Source of the DNA: Deltaproteobacteria bacterium
GTDB taxonomy: Bacteria > Desulfobacterota > Binatia > UBA1149 > SPBQ01
DNA length: 64,000 nucleotides
NCBI GenBank assembly: GCA_029262375.1
Contig: JAJCZM010000044.1
Span: forward strand, 186,001 to 250,000
Direction: 5' to 3'
Position numbers and translations under genes: made by a program
Part shown: piece by piece, positions 60,114 through 64,000 of the stretch
How the letters are laid out: each line of letters starts with the position of its first letter
Numbering within the stretch: the stretch's first letter is position 1
The notes under the pieces: model-generated
What the model was told of the DNA's origin: nothing
The model's database searches: none
Seen by the model: only the letters and a program-made list of their open reading frames with translations

Positions 60114-62264
60114 ATGCTTGAACCACTACACATCGAGAAAACCAGTCCCATTCGCGCCACCGGCCTGAGCGTTCCTCACGTTCCTGAAAACTATCTCGAA
60201 CCGCCGGCGCGCGAAGACGTCCCCCACATCGACAAGGACGCTGCGGCCATCGTTCTCGACGAGCTGCTCGTGCGGGTTGCTCGTCATGAGTCGCTTTGTC
60301 GTCTGAGAATCGGTCGTCTGGCCGCGCGGTTACTCGAGTCACGCGCGTATCACGTGCTCGGCTTCGCACGCGTCGGTGACTACACGCTCGAGCGTCTCGG
60401 GCTGTCAGCGAGAGAGATTCAATCGGCCGCACACGTTTGGCGAGCGGTCGCTGCGTTGCCGGCGCTCGCGCAAGCGTTTCGTGCGGGGCAGCTCAACTGG
60501 ACGAAACTGCGAATGGTTTGCGATGTTGCAGAGGCGACCACTGCCGACCACTGGATCGCGCTCGCGCAGCGCATGACGAGTCGTGAGTTGGGCGTCCATA
60601 TAAAGGAGTGGCAGCGGGCCGGTGCGATGAGCAGCGAAGTCGGTGCACCGTCAGTCACGGCTTCTGATGAGCATCAGCATCAGCGTGCGAACGCGACTGA
60701 GCATGCGAATGCGAATGAAACTGCGAACGGGAACAGCAGCGGCAACGACGACATCGACGACGACCCCGATCTCATCGACGGCGAACCGCGCGCCGAAGTG
60801 CAGATCCGCTGTCCCGCACATCTGCGACCGCTGTGGCATGACGTTTCGGAACTCGCGTCCCGAAGCGCCGGGAGTGTGCTCTCGCAGTGGCAAGCACTCG
60901 AACTGGTCTGCGCGGAAGCGTCGAGCGGTGTGGCACTCGCGCCGCCCATGTCGTTTGGCCCAGTCTCCGGCGACCGGGCAGCCGGCGGTCCACGTAGCGG
61001 CAGCGACATTGGCGGCCACCTCCGAGACGCCGGCGAGCGAGGCGATGGCGGCATCGCAAGCGACAACGGGGACGGCGACGACGATGACCATCGCGAGCGC
61101 CGCTGTAACGACGCGATCATCCGTGTCGCGGGGCGCGACCCACAGTTCGAGCGCCGGCAGCGGCTATCGGGCTGGGACGGAGAACTCGAAGTTCTACGTT
61201 CTCTGGTCAGCGAAAACGTATGCCTGGATTTCCACGAATATCTAGATGACGAGCTCAAAGACGAGCTAGATGGCAATCCGGACGCCGCCGCGATCGGTCT
61301 CGATGCCACCGAACTCGACGACGCTCTGCGCGCCGTACTCGACTCCATGCGAAGCATCGATTGGCAACTCGGGCGCCTTCTCGCCACGTTCGCGCGCCTT
61401 AGCCTGCATCGCCACATCGGCTATCCCTCGTTCGCCGTGTACGTGTGCGACCGGCTCGGTCTTTCGTCGCGCAAGGCCAGTTCGCTCGTGCGCGTCGAAG
61501 GCAATCCCGATGCCGGTCGCGGTGAGTTGGCGAGTGCTTACCGCAGCGGGCGCATCTCGTGGATACGCGCGATCGCCCTGTTGCCTGTCCTATCGGAGCG
61601 CCACGCCGACGTGTGGATCGAGAGAGCCGAGCAAGTCACCGTGCGCCGTCTGCTGGACGAAGTCCGGTGGGCACTCGACATGCGCGATCGCGGCTGGCTG
61701 TTCATGGAGCTGGTCCCACCGACACTCGGCGCGACGCTCGAACACAGCGACGCTGCCGCCGACCGGCAAATGCGTGCGCTCTATGACGCCGACATGGTCG
61801 AGCGCATCCAGCAACGGCCTCGCCTCGACAGTACGCACCTGCGTTTGAGCGGTCCGGTGTCGGTCATCGCGTTCTTCCATGACGTCCTGCGGTCATACAG
61901 CGACGCCGACGGCCCCTGGGAACCCGCCTGGAAGCCGCTCGAACGCATGCTCCTGCACGTGAAGGCGCATTGGTCGGGCGTGCCGTCACACCGAAACCCC
62001 ATCCACGAACGCGACGGCTGGCGCTGTCGTGTGCCGGCCTGTAGCTCGCGGCGCAACCTGCAAGAACATCACGTGCTGTTCCGTTCACGCGGCGGCGGCA
62101 ACGAACGCGGAAACCGGATTTCGATTTGCGCCTGGCACCATCTGCGCGGCATTCACGCGGGCCGCGTCCGCGCGCATGGCGATGCCGAGACAGGAATACA
62201 CTGGCAGCTCGGGCCGACACCCAGCCTAGTTACGCTGGTCGACGACACCTACACGCAGCACTGA
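60114..62264 (+). CDS. DUF222-HNH endonuclease family protein with internal duplication
   Basis: A 716-residue protein from ATG 60114; 60018 is an alternative. Residues ~79-170 and ~432-523 are related to each other (DYTLERLGLSAREI versus VYVCDRLGLSSRKA; FRAGQLNWTKLRMV versus YRSGRISWIRAIAL), so the DUF222-like helical unit occurs twice. Between them lies a low-complexity Asn/Asp/His-rich stretch (residues ~180-225). The C-terminal HNH domain (~633-683) has RDGWRCRVPAC, NLQEHHVLFRSRGG and ICAWHHLRGIH, with the Cys pair and catalytic His. Such proteins are very common in actinobacteria and some uncultured phyla, often in many copies. The natural role is unknown. Confidence 0.82.
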   Translation: MLEPLHIEKTSPIRATGLSVPHVPENYLEPPAREDVPHIDKDAAAIVLDELLVRVARHESLCRLRIGRLAARLLESRAYHVLGFARVGDYTLERLGLSAREIQSAAHVWRAVAALPALAQAFRAGQLNWTKLRMVCDVAEATTADHWIALAQRMTSRELGVHIKEWQRAGAMSSEVGAPSVTASDEHQHQRANATEHANANETANGNSSGNDDIDDDPDLIDGEPRAEVQIRCPAHLRPLWHDVSELASRSAGSVLSQWQALELVCAEASSGVALAPPMSFGPVSGDRAAGGPRSGSDIGGHLRDAGERGDGGIASDNGDGDDDDHRERRCNDAIIRVAGRDPQFERRQRLSGWDGELEVLRSLVSENVCLDFHEYLDDELKDELDGNPDAAAIGLDATELDDALRAVLDSMRSIDWQLGRLLATFARLSLHRHIGYPSFAVYVCDRLGLSSRKASSLVRVEGNPDAGRGELASAYRSGRISWIRAIALLPVLSERHADVWIERAEQVTVRRLLDEVRWALDMRDRGWLFMELVPPTLGATLEHSDAAADRQMRALYDADMVERIQQRPRLDSTHLRLSGPVSVIAFFHDVLRSYSDADGPWEPAWKPLERMLLHVKAHWSGVPSHRNPIHERDGWRCRVPACSSRRNLQEHHVLFRSRGGGNERGNRISICAWHHLRGIHAGRVRAHGDAETGIHWQLGPTPSLVTLVDDTYTQH

Positions 62265-62272
62265 CCACGACA

Positions 62273-63256
62273 TTACAGAACAACGCCGATCCCGACGATC
62301 AGACACGCCGCCATCACCAGATGAATCACCGCGAAGAAGTTCGCCCACAGCGGATTTGTCACACTGTACACATTCACCCAGACCGGCAGCGGCAGCGTCG
62401 TCGAGACCATCCCGCGCGGGTACAGCACCTGATTGAAGAACGTCGCGAAGCACAGACAGCTCCCGATCCAGATCAGAAACGACATCACCAACACAGGGGC
62501 CTCGCCGCGCGAGTACACCACCGGCGCCCCGATGAGCACGGTCAAAAATCCGAGTAACACACCGTGATTGCGCCACTGCTCGAAGATCTGAACGTAGTAG
62601 CGTGAAGCCCGCTCCACTCGCTCGGGTGTCGTAAAGCCGGGGTACACGTCTTCAAAGAGGTCTACAAGAATCACGCCGAGCGATACGTAGAACCCCGCGA
62701 GCAGCAGACACTGAGGCGCACTGCCGACGACGCCCGAGGTAGTCGCCACAACGAAGACTGCCGTCGCCGCCAGCGCGGCGGTGAGATAGATCTTCACGCC
62801 GAGATCTGCCGAGACGAACTGCATCTCGCCGTCGTACTCTCGGCGCTCGGCGATGCAGATGCCGTCGTCATCGATTGTCGTCAGCGGACCGTCGGCGACT
62901 TCCTCAACGGCGGCCTCGGCCAACTCGGTGGCCAGAACCGATTGAAACCACAGATGCGCAGCGGCCAAACACACTGCGATCACTAGAACTGCGCCGGTAA
63001 GAAGAACGGGATCGGCATCGCCTTCGACTTCCGAAAGCCGAGCAACCGCAATCGCCGTCCAGCCGAACAGCCCCAGCAGCCAGAGACGATCCAGCCACAG
63101 GGTGAGGCCGACGTATTCACTGACCGAGACAATCGAGAACGGACTCGGGTCGCTACGTAGGCAAAGGCTGGTCGAGAGTCCCATGATGATCGGGAAAAAC
63201 ATCATGGCGCAGGCGTGAAGTAGCGCCGACATGACGCCGACGAGTGCGGCGTCCAT
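62273..63256 (-). CDS. multi-span membrane protein of unknown function
   Basis: A 327-residue integral membrane protein from ATG 63256 (CAGGAAAG ribosome site). Seven or so hydrophobic segments (LLHACAMMFFPIIMGLS, LLGLFGWTAIAVARL, AVLVIAVCLAAAHLWF, LGVKIYLTAALAATAVFVVA, HGVLLGFLTVLIGAPVV, VLVMSFLIWIGSCLCFATFF, FFAVIHLVMAACLIVGIGV). A soluble loop around residues 120-165 is acidic (LTTIDDDGICIAERREYDGE). I do not recognise the family. Its stop is nine bases from the convergent HNH gene stop. Confidence 0.6.
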   Translation of the reverse strand: MDAALVGVMSALLHACAMMFFPIIMGLSTSLCLRSDPSPFSIVSVSEYVGLTLWLDRLWLLGLFGWTAIAVARLSEVEGDADPVLLTGAVLVIAVCLAAAHLWFQSVLATELAEAAVEEVADGPLTTIDDDGICIAERREYDGEMQFVSADLGVKIYLTAALAATAVFVVATTSGVVGSAPQCLLLAGFYVSLGVILVDLFEDVYPGFTTPERVERASRYYVQIFEQWRNHGVLLGFLTVLIGAPVVYSRGEAPVLVMSFLIWIGSCLCFATFFNQVLYPRGMVSTTLPLPVWVNVYSVTNPLWANFFAVIHLVMAACLIVGIGVVL

Positions 63257-63366
63257 CACGCGCTTTCCTGTTTCACCGTAGCTGGCGTCATTGCGACCAT
63301 CCGCGCAAAATAGCCCCGCGTTTCTCGGCAAGTCAACGCCGCCGCGCCGCTTCGGAGCACGTCCCC

Positions 63367-64000
63367 ATGATCGACTACACCAATACTGACTACACGGTAC
63401 GCGACGACATCGTCGCGTCGCAGATCAGAGCGTGGGATTCGCTCGCTCGGCCGGGAACCTGGTGGACGGCTGCCGAGCGTATAGCCATTGCGCAGCAAGT
63501 GCGTGCATCGCGCCATTGCTCACTGTGCCGCGAACGCAAACAGGCTCTGTCGCCCAACGCCGTCGAAGGCCGTCACAACGGTTCCGACGACGCCACTGCC
63601 CCGCTCTCGATAGCCACGATCGACGCCGTACACCGCATCGTGACGGATCCGGGTCGACTCGTGCGCGGGCTTGTGGACGCGATGATTGCCGACGGACTGA
63701 GCGACGCACACTACATCGAGTTGGTCGGTATCGTGTGCGTGGTCACGGCAATCGACGGCTTCGCGCGCACGATCGGCGCCGAGCAAGCACCGTTTCCATC
63801 TCCGCGTCCCGGAGATCCTGCGCGCTTGCGACCGAAGCATCTCGTAGACGACGGCTACTGGACGCCGACGATTCCCTTCATCGATGGCCAAAGCACCGGC
63901 CTCTATGAACATGCCAATTTCATGCCGAACGTCGGCCGCGGTCTCAGCCTGGTTCCGCAAGCGACGCGGACCGCGCAGGATCTCATGCTCGCGCACTACA
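63367..64000 (+). CDS. alkylhydroperoxidase-related protein, cut by the right edge
   Basis: An open frame from ATG 63367, nine bases after GGAG, to the right edge (211 codons and no stop). It begins MIDYTNTDYTVRDDIVASQI. Residues ~51-54 are CSLC, followed by helices of the carboxymuconolactone-decarboxylase/AhpD type (LSDAHYIELVGIVCVVTAID). The sequence resembles the alkylhydroperoxidase-related (seleno)protein group, in which the redox Cys pair can be Cys-Sec. Here both codons are Cys and no in-frame TGA occurs in the visible part. It probably has a peroxidase-like role. Confidence 0.7.
   Translation, partial: MIDYTNTDYTVRDDIVASQIRAWDSLARPGTWWTAAERIAIAQQVRASRHCSLCRERKQALSPNAVEGRHNGSDDATAPLSIATIDAVHRIVTDPGRLVRGLVDAMIADGLSDAHYIELVGIVCVVTAIDGFARTIGAEQAPFPSPRPGDPARLRPKHLVDDGYWTPTIPFIDGQSTGLYEHANFMPNVGRGLSLVPQATRTAQDLMLAHY

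Overview
The window looks like a GC-rich chromosome of a Gram-negative, aerobic, free-living bacterium. Evidence: lipoprotein signal peptides, a probable outer-membrane beta-barrel, a C-family (cbb3-type) oxidase and lipid or xenobiotic enzymes (P450, acyl-CoA dehydrogenase, GST, quinone reductase). Many large secreted proteins carry Cys-rich ECDDGN repeats, Thr-rich linkers and dockerin-like tails. That style is familiar from uncultured deltaproteobacterial-grade lineages such as Binatota and Myxococcota. The taxonomic placement is an inference from gene style only.

Layout. (1) 1-6181: the right-hand part of an integrated element. A leftward operon holds an excisionase-like HTH protein, a primase-type zinc-finger protein and an edge-truncated gene. 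Rightward come a zinc-ribbon protein of unknown function and a two-gene Gabija-type defence module: an OLD-family ATPase/TOPRIM nuclease (GajA) and a UvrD-like helicase (GajB). The element ends at a 48-base 3' fragment of a tRNA-Phe gene (6134-6181), the expected scar of tRNA-targeted integration. (2) 6227-12809: two large secreted Cys-rich proteins and a cytochrome P450. (3) 12996-23620: a P2A-type Ca2+ ATPase and a SulP transporter, a WD40-like lipoprotein, a sulfatase-like membrane enzyme, a histone-H1-like basic protein with a 42-residue membrane protein, and a persulfide dioxygenase/TauE pair. Sulfur handling recurs here. (4) 23723-41212: acyl-CoA dehydrogenase, DUF427 protein, adenylate cyclase, five secreted or anchored proteins, cupin, rRNA methyltransferase, ferrochelatase, and a divergent GST/HxlR pair with an 11-bp inverted repeat between them. 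(5) 41209-49691: a leftward C-family oxidase operon with its copper ATPase and TauE-like assembly proteins, beginning with a diheme cytochrome c lipoprotein and lacking a recognisable CcoP. (6) 50093-64000: a dihydroorotate-dehydrogenase-like protein, an outer-membrane protein, two more giant secreted proteins (one Kelch plus malectin-like), quinone reductase, hemerythrin, a DUF222-HNH protein with an internal duplication, a membrane protein and the start of an alkylhydroperoxidase-like protein.

Two shared C-terminal modules link the secreted proteins. One is a dockerin-like double repeat with a Cys-rich end (912, 589, 186 and 521 aa proteins). The other is a domain of about 150 residues with the motif LCVYD or IVCLSD, a W/F-rich core and a late Cys-Trp or Cys-Phe (751, 783 and 1020 aa proteins). 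The most system-like observations are the Gabija island with its tRNA scar and unknown cargo, the set of secreted proteins sharing tails, and the CcoP-less oxidase operon. All functional statements rest on motif recognition by eye. No database search was run.
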